Assembly (NCBI RefSeq): GCF_902506205.1
Contig: NZ_LR732816.1
Location: 3,236,993-3,300,992, forward strand
Direction: 5' to 3'
Origin: Brevundimonas sp. G8
GTDB taxonomy: Bacteria; Pseudomonadota; Alphaproteobacteria; Caulobacterales; Caulobacteraceae
Length of the DNA stretch: 64,000 bases
Positions 1 to 13,213 of this stretch are shown here, one piece after another. The notes beneath the pieces are model-generated. The model searched no databases and was not told where the DNA came from. It saw only the letters and a list, made by a program, of their open reading frames with translations. Numbering within the stretch: the first letter of the stretch is position 1; every line of letters starts with the position of its first letter. A program made the position numbers and the translations under genes.

Positions 1-1026
1 CCGACGCACGGCGCGGCCCGCCAGCGCCTGGTTCCAGTCGCCGGCGTCAAGATACAGCGACCGGGGCGCCAGGGCGCGGTTCGAACCGGCGGCGCCCTTG
101 GTCTTGGCGGCTTCCACCCGTCCGTCATAGGCGTCGGCGATCAGGTCCCACCGCTCGGCCCGCGCGCTCTCGGCCTGATTGTCGAGGAAAATCTGCGCCT
201 GGTCGGGTAGGTAGTCGAACAGCGAATCCAGGCTCTCGTAGAACAGCGGCAGCCACTGCTCCATGCCCTGCCGCCGCGCGCCCTCGCTGATCGTCGCATA
301 AAGCGGATCATCGCCCGGCGCGCCGAACAGGTTCAGATAGCCGGTTCGGAAACGCGAGATCGCCGCTGCATCCAGCAGGGCCTCCGAAACGGGCGCCAGC
401 GACACCGCCGTCATCTGGCCCGTAGAGCGCTGGGTCTCGGGATCGAAGGTGCGGATCGATTCCAGTTCGGAGCCGAACATGTCCAGCCGCACGGGCTCCT
501 CGAAGCCCGGCGGATAGACGTCCACCACCCCGCCGCGCACGGCGAACTCGCCGCGTTCCGATACGGTCGAGGCCCGGACATAGCCGTTGGCGGCGAAATA
601 CCGCTCCAGCGCCTGGATATCGAGATCGCGCCCGACCTTGGTCTCGAACCCCGCCTGGGTCGTCACCGACTTCGGCGGCGTGCGCTGCATCGCCGCCGAC
701 ACCGTCGTCACCACCAGAACCGGCGCATCGTCGGGCTTGCGCAGCGCCAGCCGCGTCAGGGTCGCCATCCGCTGCGCTGCAATCCCCGCCGTGGGGCTCA
801 GCCGGTCGTAGGGCAGACAGTCCCACGCCGGATATTCCAGCACTTCAATCTCTAGCGAGAAGAAACGGAACGCCTGAACAAAGCCGCCCGACCGCTGATA
901 ATCCCGCGCTACGAAGACGCCGACCCCGCCGCCCGCCTTGATCCGCTCGGCGACGACGAGGGCGTCCAGCCCCTCAGGCGCGCCGCCTAGATCGGCGTCG
1001 GTCCGCTGTTCCACTTTCGCGTCCAT
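1..1026 (-). CDS. mfd: Transcription-repair coupling factor Mfd, N-terminal part (cut by window edge)
   Basis: The frame is open for 342 codons and runs off the left edge, so only the N-terminus is visible. Mfd is the ATP-dependent translocase that removes RNA polymerase stalled at DNA lesions and recruits UvrA. The visible part carries the UvrB-like domain: WDCLPYDRLSP at residues 68-78, followed by AAQRMATL, and RGEFAVRGG around residue 158, both typical of the family. The helicase motifs and RNA polymerase-interaction domain lie outside the window. The ATG shares one base with the sdhE stop (TGATG), so the two are translationally coupled. The family assignment is firm. Confidence 0.95.
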   Translation of the reverse strand, partial: MDAKVEQRTDADLGGAPEGLDALVVAERIKAGGGVGVFVARDYQRSGGFVQAFRFFSLEIEVLEYPAWDCLPYDRLSPTAGIAAQRMATLTRLALRKPDDAPVLVVTTVSAAMQRTPPKSVTTQAGFETKVGRDLDIQALERYFAANGYVRASTVSERGEFAVRGGVVDVYPPGFEEPVRLDMFGSELESIRTFDPETQRSTGQMTAVSLAPVSEALLDAAAISRFRTGYLNLFGAPGDDPLYATISEGARRQGMEQWLPLFYESLDSLFDYLPDQAQIFLDNQAESARAERWDLIADAYDGRVEAAKTKGAAGSNRALAPRSLYLDAGDWNQALAGRAVRR

Positions 1027-1352
1027 CAGCCGATACCCTTGCCGACTTCGGCCGCCACATGGGCGCGCATGAAGGCGCGAACCTTGGCCATCACCGGGGT
1101 CTCGAACTCGGGCGGCGTCGGGTCACGCTCGATGATCCAGCCGTAAAGCCACTGATCCTCCTCATCGATCAGCAGTTCGAACTGGTCCAGCTCGGCGTCC
1201 GTCAGCGTCGGCGCCACCTGATCGGAGAACGGGCCCAGCACCATGTCGGCCTCGCGAAAGCCCCGCCGCCAGGATCGGAACTGGATGCGGCCCAGCCGCT
1301 GCTTGCGTTCAGGGGTCATTTCGCTTTCGAGACGCGCGTCGATTTCGGCCAC
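1026..1352 (-). CDS. sdhE: Succinate dehydrogenase assembly factor 2 (SdhE family)
   Basis: This small acidic cytosolic protein of about 100 residues helps flavinylate the SdhA subunit of succinate dehydrogenase. The family core is visible: FRSWRRGFREAD followed by MVLGPF, then the acidic stretch LLIDEEDQWLYGWI. I chose the GTG at 1352 because AAGGA lies five bases upstream. An ATG at 1319 would give 97 residues and has no clear ribosome binding site. The stop overlaps the mfd start by one base. recG is divergent, and the 144 bases between the two genes (1353-1496) should hold both promoters. Confidence 0.88.
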   Translation of the reverse strand: MAEIDARLESEMTPERKQRLGRIQFRSWRRGFREADMVLGPFSDQVAPTLTDAELDQFELLIDEEDQWLYGWIIERDPTPPEFETPVMAKVRAFMRAHVAAEVGKGIG

Positions 1353-1496
1353 AAGAATCCTTGCCCGGCAAAGTTGAAGGACGCTCAAGCAGCGAGCCAC
1401 CGCGTGGCGAGCGTTAGCGTCCTCGAATGGAAGAAGCGCAAATAGCGTTCCTGAGACCACTTCGCCACCCGTCATGGTCACGCTATGTTCACGGCG

Positions 1497-3584
1497 ATGC
1501 GTCCGCAGATTCTCTTTCCCCTGTTCGCCGAGATCTCCACCCTGAAGGGCGTGGGGCCCCGTGTCCTGCCTTTGGTGCAGAAGGTCGCGGGTCCGCTGGT
1601 GCGCGATCTGGTCTTTCTCAGCCCATCGGGTGTCATCGTTCGCCGCGCGGCAGAGGCCGCCACCGCCGTCGATGGCGAGGTCGGTATCTTCGAGGTGACC
1701 ATCGACCGCCTGTTCCCACCCAGCCGCCCCGGCGCCCCGCTGAAGGTCCGCGCCAGCGATCCGACCGGCTTCGTCCACCTTGTCTGGTTCGGCGGCTCGC
1801 CCCAGCATATCGACCGCCTGCTGCCGCGCGGCGAGACGCGGCTGGTCTCGGGCAAGGTCGAACGCTTCAACGGCGAGGTCCAGATCGTCCACCCGGATAT
1901 CGTCACCCTGGACAAGGCGGCCGACATCCCCGCCTCCGAACCTGTCTATCCGGCGACCCAAGGCCTGACCTCGCGCCAGCTACGCAAACTGGTCCAGGCC
2001 GCCCTGCCCGCCGCTCCCGACCTGCCTGAATGGCAGGACGCCGCCTGGCTGAAGAAACAGAACTGGCTGTCCTGGCGCGCCGCACTGGACGCCCTGCACG
2101 CCCCCACGGGCGAAATCGACCTGTCGCCCGATGCTCCCGCCCGCCAGCGTCTGGCCTATGACGAGTTCCTGGCCCACCAGCTGGCCCTGGCCCGCCGTCG
2201 CCGCGCACGCAAGATCAAGCCCGCGCCCGTCATCAATGCTGGAGCAGCCTCCGAACACCTGCTCCAGGCCCTGCCCTTCCGCCTGACTAACGCCCAGAAC
2301 GACGCCGTCGCCGAGATCCGTCGCGACCTGGCCTCGGGCCAGCAGATGGGCCGGCTGCTTCAGGGCGACGTCGGCTCGGGCAAGACCGCCGTCGCCGCCC
2401 TGGCCCTGGCCGACGCGGCCTCCAGCGGCTTCCAGTCCGCCCTGATGGCCCCGACCGAGATCCTGGCCCGCCAGCACTATGAAAAGCTCGGCCCCCTGCT
2501 GGAGGCGGCAGGAGTCGCGGCCGTCCTGCTCACCGGCCGCGACACCAACGGCCAGCGCCGCGAGAAGCTGGCCGCGCTCGCTTCCGGTGACGCCCAGGTC
2601 GCGATCGGCACCCACGCCCTGTTCCAGGACGCCGTCCGCTTCGACCGCCTAGCCCTGGCCGTCATCGACGAACAGCACCGGTTTGGCGTCAACGAACGCC
2701 AGCGGCTTCAGGCCAAGGGCGACCCCCGCATCGGCGCCGTCCACCTTCTGACCATGTCGGCCACCCCCATTCCCCGCACCCTGGAACTGACCCAGTACGG
2801 CGAACTGGAGGTCAGCCGCCTGATGGAGAAACCGCCCGGCCGCACCCCCGTCACCACCGCTGTCGTGCCGTTGGTCCGCATCGGCGAAGTCGCCGCCCGG
2901 CTGAAGACCGCCATCGACGCCGGCGCCCAGGCCTACTGGATCTGTCCCCTGGTCGAGGAATCCGAGGCCATCGACCTCGCCGCCGCCGTCGATCGCGCGG
3001 ACGACCTGCGTCGCCTACTGGGCGTCGAGGTCGGCCTGGCCCACGGGCAGATGCCGGGCGCCGAGCGCGAAGCCGTCATGGCCGCCTTCGCCGACGGCCG
3101 CATCCCGGTCCTGGTCGCCACCACGGTGGTGGAGGTCGGGGTCGATGTGCCCAACGCTTCGATCATGGTCATCGAACACGCCGACCGCTTTGGCCTAGCC
3201 CAACTGCACCAGCTACGCGGCCGCGTTGGTCGGGGATCGAAGGCCAGTTCCTGCATCCTGCTGTACGGCGGTCAGGACGGCGCTCTGGGCGAAACCGCCA
3301 AGGAGCGTTTGGAAACCCTGCGCCGCACCGAGGACGGTTTCGAGATCGCCGAGGAGGATTTCCGCCTACGCGGTGGCGGCGACCCCCTGGGCCTGAAACA
3401 GAGCGGCTTCCCCGCCTACCGTTTCGCCGACCCGGTCCGCCACCGCAGCCTGATGCAGGCCGCCGCCGATGACGCCCGCCTGATCATGAACCGCGACCCC
3501 GACCTGACCTCCGAACGCGGCCAGGCCGTGAAGGTGCTGGAGGAGCTGTTCGACTGGAAAGACCATAAGGCCGGTGCGGATTAA
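1497..3584 (+). CDS. recG: ATP-dependent DNA helicase RecG
   Basis: RecG is the branch-migrating helicase that remodels stalled forks and recombination intermediates. At about 695 residues it matches the usual length. Motifs appear in order: an N-terminal wedge/OB region (LKGVGPRV near the start), Walker A GDVGSGKT, the DEQH box in DEQHRFGV, motif III MSATPIPRTL, and motif VI QLRGRVGRG near the C-terminus. A second in-frame ATG at 1485 would add four residues. I prefer 1497 because MRPQILFPLFA resembles the family N-terminus, and neither start has a strong ribosome site. The stop overlaps the convergent MBL gene by four bases. Confidence 0.95.
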   Translation: MRPQILFPLFAEISTLKGVGPRVLPLVQKVAGPLVRDLVFLSPSGVIVRRAAEAATAVDGEVGIFEVTIDRLFPPSRPGAPLKVRASDPTGFVHLVWFGGSPQHIDRLLPRGETRLVSGKVERFNGEVQIVHPDIVTLDKAADIPASEPVYPATQGLTSRQLRKLVQAALPAAPDLPEWQDAAWLKKQNWLSWRAALDALHAPTGEIDLSPDAPARQRLAYDEFLAHQLALARRRRARKIKPAPVINAGAASEHLLQALPFRLTNAQNDAVAEIRRDLASGQQMGRLLQGDVGSGKTAVAALALADAASSGFQSALMAPTEILARQHYEKLGPLLEAAGVAAVLLTGRDTNGQRREKLAALASGDAQVAIGTHALFQDAVRFDRLALAVIDEQHRFGVNERQRLQAKGDPRIGAVHLLTMSATPIPRTLELTQYGELEVSRLMEKPPGRTPVTTAVVPLVRIGEVAARLKTAIDAGAQAYWICPLVEESEAIDLAAAVDRADDLRRLLGVEVGLAHGQMPGAEREAVMAAFADGRIPVLVATTVVEVGVDVPNASIMVIEHADRFGLAQLHQLRGRVGRGSKASSCILLYGGQDGALGETAKERLETLRRTEDGFEIAEEDFRLRGGGDPLGLKQSGFPAYRFADPVRHRSLMQAAADDARLIMNRDPDLTSERGQAVKVLEELFDWKDHKAGAD

Positions 3585-4375
3585 CCGATCGTCGCGGTCC
3601 ACCCGTCGAATCCGACCTCGACATTGCCAGGAACAAGCGCCGACAACGCCTTGTAATCCATATCGATATGCAGGTTCGTCAGCACCGCCCGCTCCACGTC
3701 TGCGGCGGCGATCCACTCCAGCGCCCGATCCAGATGCGCATGGGTCGGATGCGGCGCATACCGCAGCGCATCCACGATCCATATGTTGCAGCCAGCCACG
3801 GCCGCCAGCGCCGTTTCGTCCAGATCCGACACGTCGCTGGAATAGGCCATGTCTCCCAACCGATACCCCACCGACCGGATCGGCCCGTGCGCCTGGTCGA
3901 AGGTGGTGACGGGGATCGCCCCGCCCGCTCCTTCGACCGACCAAGCCGTCCCATGCGGGGGAATGATCCGCCCGTCCAGCAGCGGCGGATAGCCGAACTT
4001 GCTCTCGAAGATATAGTCGAACCGATGCGTCAGCGAGCCATGCGTCGCCGCATCCATCCACGCCGGGATCCGCTTGCTCGCCCGCGCTGCGAAGGTGCGC
4101 AGGTCGTCGATCCCATGGGTCTGATCGGCGTGGTCGTGGGTGTAGAGGACGGCATCGACATGCTTGGTCCCGCTGGCCAGCATCTGCTCGCGCAGGTCCG
4201 GCGAGGTGTCGATCAGGACGTTGGTCACGCCGTCGGCGCCGGCCTTCTTCGCCAGCATCGAACAGCGTGTCCGCCGGTTCTTGGGTTCGGCCGGGTCGCA
4301 CGCGCCCCAGTCGCCGTCGCCGCGCGGCACCCCGCCCGACGATCCGCTGCCTAGGATGACGACTTCGAAGCTCAT
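3581..4375 (-). CDS. MBL-fold metal-dependent hydrolase (PhnP-like)
   Basis: This 264-residue metallo-beta-lactamase-fold protein begins with GSGSSGGVPR, the signature of the PhnP/YcbA-like cyclic phosphodiesterase branch. It has the metal-binding motif THDHADQTHG near residue 80 and further histidines towards the C-terminus (LTNLHIDMDY). Relatives hydrolyse cyclic phosphate or lactone bonds, but the substrate is unknown here. It is the last gene of the tmk-holB-tatD operon, and its ATG overlaps the tatD stop by four bases (ATGA). Genomic neighbours of this type are common in alphaproteobacteria. Confidence 0.88.
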   Translation of the reverse strand: MSFEVVILGSGSSGGVPRGDGDWGACDPAEPKNRRTRCSMLAKKAGADGVTNVLIDTSPDLREQMLASGTKHVDAVLYTHDHADQTHGIDDLRTFAARASKRIPAWMDAATHGSLTHRFDYIFESKFGYPPLLDGRIIPPHGTAWSVEGAGGAIPVTTFDQAHGPIRSVGYRLGDMAYSSDVSDLDETALAAVAGCNIWIVDALRYAPHPTHAHLDRALEWIAAADVERAVLTNLHIDMDYKALSALVPGNVEVGFDGWTATIG

Positions 4376-5154
4376 GCCGGTCTGGGTATCCGGTCAAAGA
4401 GGCCGAAGAAGGCCTCGGTCGTGATCCGGTCCGCCTCCTCGGGGCTCCAGCCCCGGATCTCGGCCAGCTTGTCCAGCACATGGCCGACATAGGCCGGCTC
4501 GTTGCGCCGCCCCCGATGCGGGATGGGCGCCAGATAGGGGCAGTCGGTCTCGACGATGATGCGGTCCGACGGCATGTCGCGGATCACCGCCCGCACATCC
4601 TCGGCCGCCTTGAACGTGGCGATGCCCGACACCGAGAACCAGGCCCCCAGTTCCGCTGCAATTCCCGCCAGTTCCGCCCCGCTTGTATAGCAGTGCATCA
4701 ACATCTTGAACGGCCCGGCGGCGTACTCCTCGCGCAGGATCGTCGCCATTACATCGTCGGCCTCTCGCGTATGGATCACCAGCGGCAGACCCGTCTCCCG
4801 CGCCGCCGACACATGCTGGCGGAACACCGTCGCCTGCACCTCGCGCGGGCTTAAGTCGTAGTGGAAGTCCAGACCGCACTCCCCGATGCCCACCACCTTA
4901 GGCCGCTGCGCCAGATCGATCAGGGTCGCCGCCATCAGGTCCGGCGCATCCTTGGCCTCGTGCGGATGGACCCCGACCGTGCACCAGATGTCGTCGTGCG
5001 CCATGGCGATCGCGTGCGTCGCCTCGAAGGTCGTCAGCTTGTCCGAGATCTCGACCATCATACCGACCCCGGCGTCGCGCGCCCGGGCGATCACGGCGTC
5101 CCGGTCCTCGTCGAACTGGGGCGCGTGCAGGTTCACATGGCTGTCGATAAGCAT
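4372..5154 (-). CDS. tatD: TatD family metal-dependent DNase
   Basis: The 260-residue TIM-barrel metallo-hydrolase shows the TatD landmarks: SHVNLH at the N-terminus (metal-binding His), GIGECGLDFHYD (metal Glu), HTREADDD-like strand, HCYTSG, and ETDCPYLAPIPHRG near the C-terminus. TatD proteins are 3'-5' exonucleases acting in DNA repair and turnover in the cytosol. The first metal motif reads HVNLH where many members have HCHL, a conservative variant. The ATG at 5154 is coupled to the holB stop by a one-base overlap, so I rejected the longer upstream frame, which lies inside holB. Confidence 0.93.
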   Translation of the reverse strand: MLIDSHVNLHAPQFDEDRDAVIARARDAGVGMMVEISDKLTTFEATHAIAMAHDDIWCTVGVHPHEAKDAPDLMAATLIDLAQRPKVVGIGECGLDFHYDLSPREVQATVFRQHVSAARETGLPLVIHTREADDVMATILREEYAAGPFKMLMHCYTSGAELAGIAAELGAWFSVSGIATFKAAEDVRAVIRDMPSDRIIVETDCPYLAPIPHRGRRNEPAYVGHVLDKLAEIRGWSPEEADRITTEAFFGLFDRIPRPA

Positions 5155-6146
5155 CAGCCCCTCCGCTCTTCTTGGGCCTGAACCCGCTTCAGGTCCGCCA
5201 GCGCCCCGGCCAGCACGTCGGCCTTGTCCAGGTTCAGCCCCGCCGCCCGCTCCGGCAGCGGCTGCAGCCGTTCCCACAGCTCGGCCCAGCGATTTCCGGC
5301 GCCCGGCGCGCTGCTCAAGGCCCGCATCCGCACCGCCGCGATCAGCCGATCCATTAGGGTCTCGAACCGCTCCTGCCCCTCCGCGCCCCTGAACTTGTCG
5401 GCGATGGCCAGGGCCTCGGCCCGGTCCACATCGCCTTCGACCCAACGTCGCGCCAACTTGTCCATCTCGAAGGTCGCCCCCGAGGCCAGGGCCAGGGCCG
5501 CGCCCGGCGAGCCGCCCGCCATGATCGCGGCATGTTCGGCGTCCTCCGGCTCGGCCCCCGTGCGGTTACGCACCAGGGTCTCCAGCCGATCCGGCGTCCA
5601 TATCGGAAAGCTCAGCCTGCGACAGCGCGATCGGATCGTGGCCAACAGCCGCCCCGGCGCATGGGTCACCAGAAACAGCACGCCGCGCTCAGGCGGCTCT
5701 TCAAGAACCTTCAGCAAGGCATTGGCGGCGTTGATGTTCAGGTCGTCAGCGGCGTCGATGATCGCCACCCGATACTGGGCCTGCGACGGGCTCTTGGAAA
5801 AGAACTCGGGCAGTTCGCGCGACTGATCGACCGAAATCGACTTCTTGGTCTTGCCCCCCTCGACCAGCCGTTCCAGCACCAACAGGTCGGGATGCGACTG
5901 GGCCGAGATCAGCCGACTGACCGGATCGTCGCGCCCGGCGCCCAGTGATCCGCGCGCCGGATCGGCCACGGCCCCCAGCAGCCGCCGCGCCGCGCGATAG
6001 GCGAAGGTCGCCTTGCCCGTCCCCTCGACCCCGCACAGCAGCCAGGCATGGTGCAGACGCCCCCGCTCCCAGGCGTCCAGAAACGCCGTCTCCGCCGCCG
6101 CGTCGGGGATCAGGTCGAACCGGTCGCGGGGATGATCTTCGCTCAC
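5154..6146 (-). CDS. holB: DNA polymerase III delta-prime subunit HolB
   Basis: Delta-prime is part of the clamp loader that places the beta sliding clamp on DNA. The protein has 330 residues. It begins with the AAA+ fold: LLCGVEGTGKATFA near residue 35 (a degenerate P-loop), then VAIIDAADDLNINAANALLKVLEEPP, a very characteristic clamp-loader stretch, and IRSRCRRL (SRC motif). I chose the GTG at 6146, which overlaps the tmk stop by four bases (GTGA). The frame is open further upstream but only as an antiphase reading through tmk. It is coupled to tatD downstream. Confidence 0.93.
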   Translation of the reverse strand: MSEDHPRDRFDLIPDAAAETAFLDAWERGRLHHAWLLCGVEGTGKATFAYRAARRLLGAVADPARGSLGAGRDDPVSRLISAQSHPDLLVLERLVEGGKTKKSISVDQSRELPEFFSKSPSQAQYRVAIIDAADDLNINAANALLKVLEEPPERGVLFLVTHAPGRLLATIRSRCRRLSFPIWTPDRLETLVRNRTGAEPEDAEHAAIMAGGSPGAALALASGATFEMDKLARRWVEGDVDRAEALAIADKFRGAEGQERFETLMDRLIAAVRMRALSSAPGAGNRWAELWERLQPLPERAAGLNLDKADVLAGALADLKRVQAQEERRG

Positions 6147-6775
6147 AGCAGCCGGTCCTGAACGGCCCGCCAAACCCGCGCCTCGACCTCGTCCAGCGAC
6201 CCGACCGCGTCGATCAGCACGCAGCGCTGCGGATTGGCCTCGACGATGCGCAGGAAGCCCTCGCGCAGTCTTTGGTGGAATTCGACGCCCTTGGATTCGA
6301 ACCGCGTCTCGAACAGGCCGCGCCCGAAGGCCCGTTCCAGCCCCACCTCGACCGGCAGATCGAACACCAGGGTCAGGTCCGGTTGATCGGCCCTGACCAC
6401 ACCCGCGTCGATCTGCTCGATGAAGCTCTGAGCCACCCCGCCGCCCGCGCCCTGATAGGCCCGGCTTGAGTCGGCGAACCGGTCGCACACCACCCAGTTG
6501 CCGGCCGCCAGCGCCGGTCGAATGGTCCGCTCCAGATGGTCCGAGCGCGAGGCGTACATCAACAGGGTCTCGGTCATGGCCGACCACGGCTCGGCGTCAT
6601 TGGCCACCACCAGGTTGCGGATCACCTCCGCCCCCTTCGATCCGCCCGGCTCGCGGGTGCGCACCACATTGCGCTCGCCAAGCACGGGCTGCAGCCGCGC
6701 GACCAGTCGTCCGACCTGGGTCGACTTGCCGGCGCCCTCGCCGCCTTCGAAGCTTATGAATTGTCCACGGGTCAC
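6143..6775 (-). CDS. tmk: Thymidylate kinase
   Basis: This cytosolic enzyme phosphorylates dTMP to dTDP in thymidine nucleotide synthesis. It has 210 residues, the normal length. The P-loop FEGGEGAGKST is at residues 9-19, the base-binding TREPGGSKGAE follows at about 40, and VVCDRFADSSRAYQGAG is the DR(Y/F) motif near residue 95. It heads the tmk-holB-tatD-MBL chain, whose members overlap by 1-4 bases, so one transcript is likely. rlpA lies upstream on the same strand after a 49-base gap. Confidence 0.95.
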   Translation of the reverse strand: MTRGQFISFEGGEGAGKSTQVGRLVARLQPVLGERNVVRTREPGGSKGAEVIRNLVVANDAEPWSAMTETLLMYASRSDHLERTIRPALAAGNWVVCDRFADSSRAYQGAGGGVAQSFIEQIDAGVVRADQPDLTLVFDLPVEVGLERAFGRGLFETRFESKGVEFHQRLREGFLRIVEANPQRCVLIDAVGSLDEVEARVWRAVQDRLL

Positions 6776-6824
6776 GCGCCTTCATGGCGCGCGGGCGCCG
6801 TCCGGCGCAAGCCCGTGCGCGCGA

Positions 6825-7664
6825 TCAGTTGCCGGATATCAACAGGGCGCCGGCGTAACCCCGCGCCACGACCGACTGTCGGGCGGCTTCGGCCGCATTG
6901 GCGCTGTCCCACGGCCCTACCACCACGTTGAACCGTCCACCGTTCAGGTCGGCCCGCACCCAACCGCTCAGGCTGTCGGCGATTCGCCGGGCCTCCCCCT
7001 GATCCGGAAACGTCCCTGCCTGCACCCAGTAGGTCGAGACCTCCGCAACCACGGGCGCAGCCGGCGCGAAGGCGGCCATCTGCACAGGCGCACTCACCGG
7101 CGCCGAGACGCGCGGCGCGGGCGCCGACGCCCTCAACCGCGTGCCCCCGCCCTGCTGCGGCGCCCGGCCCAGATAGCGCACCCGCACCCGCCCCACGCCC
7201 TGCGACAGCATCCCCAGTTCCGTCGCCGCCTCGCGCGACAGGTCGATGATCCGGCTGTCCACGAACGGCCCCCGGTCGTTGATCCGAACCACCAGCCGCC
7301 GCCCGTTCTCCAGGTTCGTCACCTCGACCAGGCCGGGCAGAGGCAGGGTCTTGTGCGCCGCCGTCAGGGCATGCATGTCGAACCGCTCGCCGGTCGAGGT
7401 CGGCCGGCCGTTGAACGCGTCGCCGTACCAGGACGCCATCCCGACCTCTTCGTAATCCGGCTGTTCCTTGGGCGTGTACCAGCGTCCGCGCACCTGATAA
7501 GGCCGCATCGTCCCCGACACGATCGGCGCCGGATCCTTGACCACGGGCAGGCGCGCCTCGCCCCGCGTCCCGCCCACGCCTGCGCCGCCCACGCTGGAAC
7601 AGGCGGCCAGCAGCGAGAACAGCCCCAGAATCAGGGCGCCGCGCACCCATTTTCCACACGTCAT
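6825..7664 (-). CDS. rlpA: RlpA-like septal ring lipoprotein with SPOR domain
   Basis: RlpA proteins are outer-membrane lipoproteins that act as lytic transglycosylases on denuded septal glycans. The 279-residue product has a signal peptide ending in the lipobox LLAAC (Cys about residue 22). A double-psi beta-barrel follows from about 75 to 165, with [19 protein letters not shown] and [19 protein letters not shown] carrying the conserved Asp. A proline/alanine linker leads to a C-terminal SPOR domain ([19 protein letters not shown]), which binds septal peptidoglycan. The antisense frames here are shadows. Confidence 0.93.
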   Translation of the reverse strand: MTCGKWVRGALILGLFSLLAACSSVGGAGVGGTRGEARLPVVKDPAPIVSGTMRPYQVRGRWYTPKEQPDYEEVGMASWYGDAFNGRPTSTGERFDMHALTAAHKTLPLPGLVEVTNLENGRRLVVRINDRGPFVDSRIIDLSREAATELGMLSQGVGRVRVRYLGRAPQQGGGTRLRASAPAPRVSAPVSAPVQMAAFAPAAPVVAEVSTYWVQAGTFPDQGEARRIADSLSGWVRADLNGGRFNVVVGPWDSANAAEAARQSVVARGYAGALLISGN

Positions 7665-7770
7665 CGATCCGCCTCGTCAAAGAATACGAAAACAGGATGA
7701 TCGAAGACATTTCCGCTTTGGTTAATGACCCGTTCGCCTGCTATGGCGTCCGCCTCCGCTCCGGCGGCAA

Positions 7771-7860
<90 letters not shown>

Positions 7861-7997
7861 TTTCCATTGATTTTATTGAAGAAATCCGCCCGTTACTCCG
7901 ACACCCGCCTATACACCCGCCTATGCGGCAACCTATTGGGAGGGTGTTCCAGGACGTTTCAACTGTGTGCATTTTGTCGGGTTACGCGCCGCGAGCG

Positions 7998-8291
7998 ATG
8001 CCTGACGATCTGACGGACGCTTTGAACATGATCCAGAAAGCAGCCGGCGATGAGACCAATAGGCGAAGCGCGGTCACATCCCTGGACCTGGCGGCTCTTA
8101 CTTCCTGGTTTCGCGGCGGGCGTTTTCCCTTTGGCTCAGTGCTGCTCGATCGCTCCGGCGCGACCCGATCCGCCAGAGCCTTCAGATCATATTCAATCTT
8201 CAGACCGGAACGGCCTCGGCAAGGCGGCGAAGATCAACAACGTGTTTTCCATCTAAGCCTCGACCGCATCGGTAAACGTGACGACAGCTGA
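7998..8291 (+). CDS. Hypothetical protein, or remnant of the family also seen at 30986
   Basis: The first 24 residues (MPDDLTDALNMIQ, then AAGDETNRR) match the N-terminus of the 91-residue protein at 30986 at about 15 of 24 positions. The remainder of the 97-residue frame shows no similarity to it. No ribosome binding site is obvious. The simplest reading is an old duplicate whose distal part has been replaced or has decayed. Position just after tRNA-Ser fits a degraded integrated segment. The function is unknown. Confidence 0.35.
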   Translation: MPDDLTDALNMIQKAAGDETNRRSAVTSLDLAALTSWFRGGRFPFGSVLLDRSGATRSARAFRSYSIFRPERPRQGGEDQQRVFHLSLDRIGKRDDS

Positions 8292-8397
8292 TCTTTGGGG
8301 GCGCTCATTTTGGTCAGCGCCCGTAGGAAAACACAAATATCCGATGTGGCGCTTGATGGAGATGCGCAAGGCGTGTGCATGTGCTTAGGTTCCTGGC

Positions 8398-8556
8398 ATG
8401 CCGATGCGTCACGACAATGGAAGCCCGCTATGGGGCGCGCCTGAACCCCGATGGTCAGGAAAGGTGCGCGTCGCGCTGCTGGTCGGCGCCAGCCTGGCAG
8501 CCTGGGCGATCATCGCCGGGTTCGTCTACCTGATCACGCGCTGGGCGGCCGGCTAG
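8398..8556 (+). CDS. Small single-pass membrane protein (52 aa)
   Basis: This short frame starts ATGCCGATGCGTCAC and encodes a hydrophilic N-terminus of about 20 residues with SPLWGAPEPRW. A hydrophobic helix of about 22 residues follows (VALLVGASLAAWAIIAGF and onwards), ending RWAAG. The layout (basic residues before a single helix) fits an inner-membrane microprotein. Codon choice is GC-rich like the neighbours. I do not recognise a family and cannot see a strong ribosome site, so it could be chance. It lies alone between decayed DNA and the oxoprolinase operon. Confidence 0.45.
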   Translation: MPMRHDNGSPLWGAPEPRWSGKVRVALLVGASLAAWAIIAGFVYLITRWAAG

Positions 8557-8813
8557 GCCCGCCTACCGTCAATACGGCCACGAGACGTGACGGCATTGTA
8601 CAGATCTCAGGATGCAAACCTGCGACCTCGGACCATAGACACCCTCGCCCGCCCCGTCGGTCCAACTCATTCAGCCTGTCCGATCCCTGTGCCCACAAGA
8701 GACCGGCACTGCTACATGTCGCTCGCTGGAAGACGACCGCGCCTCCGAACCATACAGACATTCGCCTTGAATCGATCGCCGACAGCCGTTGAAAATCTCG
8801 CAAAGGGACTGTC

Positions 8814-12425
<3,612 letters not shown>

Positions 12426-12478
12426 GGCTTCCGCAGCCGCTCGAACCGCGCGATCGTCCGTATCGAGGGGGATGAACC

Positions 12479-13213
12479 ATGCTGGTGCTTATCGGGATCG
12501 CGGTCGTGGTCGTGGGCTTCGTCGCCCGGATCAATCCGCTGGTGGTCATCCTTGTCGCGGCGATCACGACCGGGTTGCTGGCGGCGATCGGACCGGGCGT
12601 GGATGCGCGCGCCCTGCTGACGGCGGGCGTGGACACCATCAGCCGGTTCGGCGAGGCCTTCAACGACAACCGCTATTTCCACATCACCTGGCTGGTCCTG
12701 CCGGTCATCGGCCTTCTGGAACACGCCGGCCTTCAGGAGCGGGCGCGAGATCTGGTGACCCAGGTCAAGGCCGCAACGGCCGGGCGGCTGATGCTGATCT
12801 ATCTGATCGTGCGCCAGGCGACCTCGGCCCTGGGCCTGACATCGCTGGGCGGTCATCCGCAGATGGTCCGCCCCCTGATCGCGCCGATGGCCGAGGGCGC
12901 GGCCGAGACCGAACACGGCCCCCTGACAAACAAGGCCCGGTTCCGCATTCGCGGCATGGCGGCCGGAACCGACAATATCGGCCTGTTCTTCGGCGAGGAC
13001 ATCTTTATCGCCATCGGCTCCATCGTCCTGATCGTCGGGTTTCTGGAACAGGCCGGGGTGCGGGTCGAGGCTCTACACGTCTCGCTGTGGGCCATCCCCA
13101 CCGCCATCGTCGCCCTGCTGGTGCACGGCGCCCGCCTGCTGATGTTCGACCGTCAGGTGCGCAAGGACATGGCCGTGCCTGATCCGGTCGAAGACGTGGA
13201 GACCGGACGATGA
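12479..13213 (+). CDS. DUF969 family membrane protein
   Basis: The 244-residue protein has several hydrophobic helices, for example the first about 30 residues (LIGIAVVVVGF to VVILVAAITTG), a central LMLIYLIVRQ, and two near the C-terminus. Conserved-looking segments include FNDNRYFHITWLVLPVIGLLE, GHPQMVRPLIAPMA and GTDNIGLFFGEDIF. These fit DUF969, whose members occur with DUF979 as an apparent two-part inner-membrane transporter. The ATG follows GAGGGGGATGAACC. The end overlaps DUF979 by four bases (ATGA), so the two are coupled. A 5-oxoproline uptake role is inferred from the oxoprolinase upstream. Confidence 0.88.
   Translation: MLVLIGIAVVVVGFVARINPLVVILVAAITTGLLAAIGPGVDARALLTAGVDTISRFGEAFNDNRYFHITWLVLPVIGLLEHAGLQERARDLVTQVKAATAGRLMLIYLIVRQATSALGLTSLGGHPQMVRPLIAPMAEGAAETEHGPLTNKARFRIRGMAAGTDNIGLFFGEDIFIAIGSIVLIVGFLEQAGVRVEALHVSLWAIPTAIVALLVHGARLLMFDRQVRKDMAVPDPVEDVETGR

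Noticed and set aside
308..826. 172-codon frame on the minus strand inside the mfd region
   Set aside because: It is an out-of-frame shadow of mfd, with biased Arg/Gly/Ala residues and no motifs. The mfd frame has clear family sequence.
1059..1961. Long frames on both strands around sdhE and recG
   Set aside because: They overlap sdhE and recG and carry only low-complexity Arg/Gly/Pro content.
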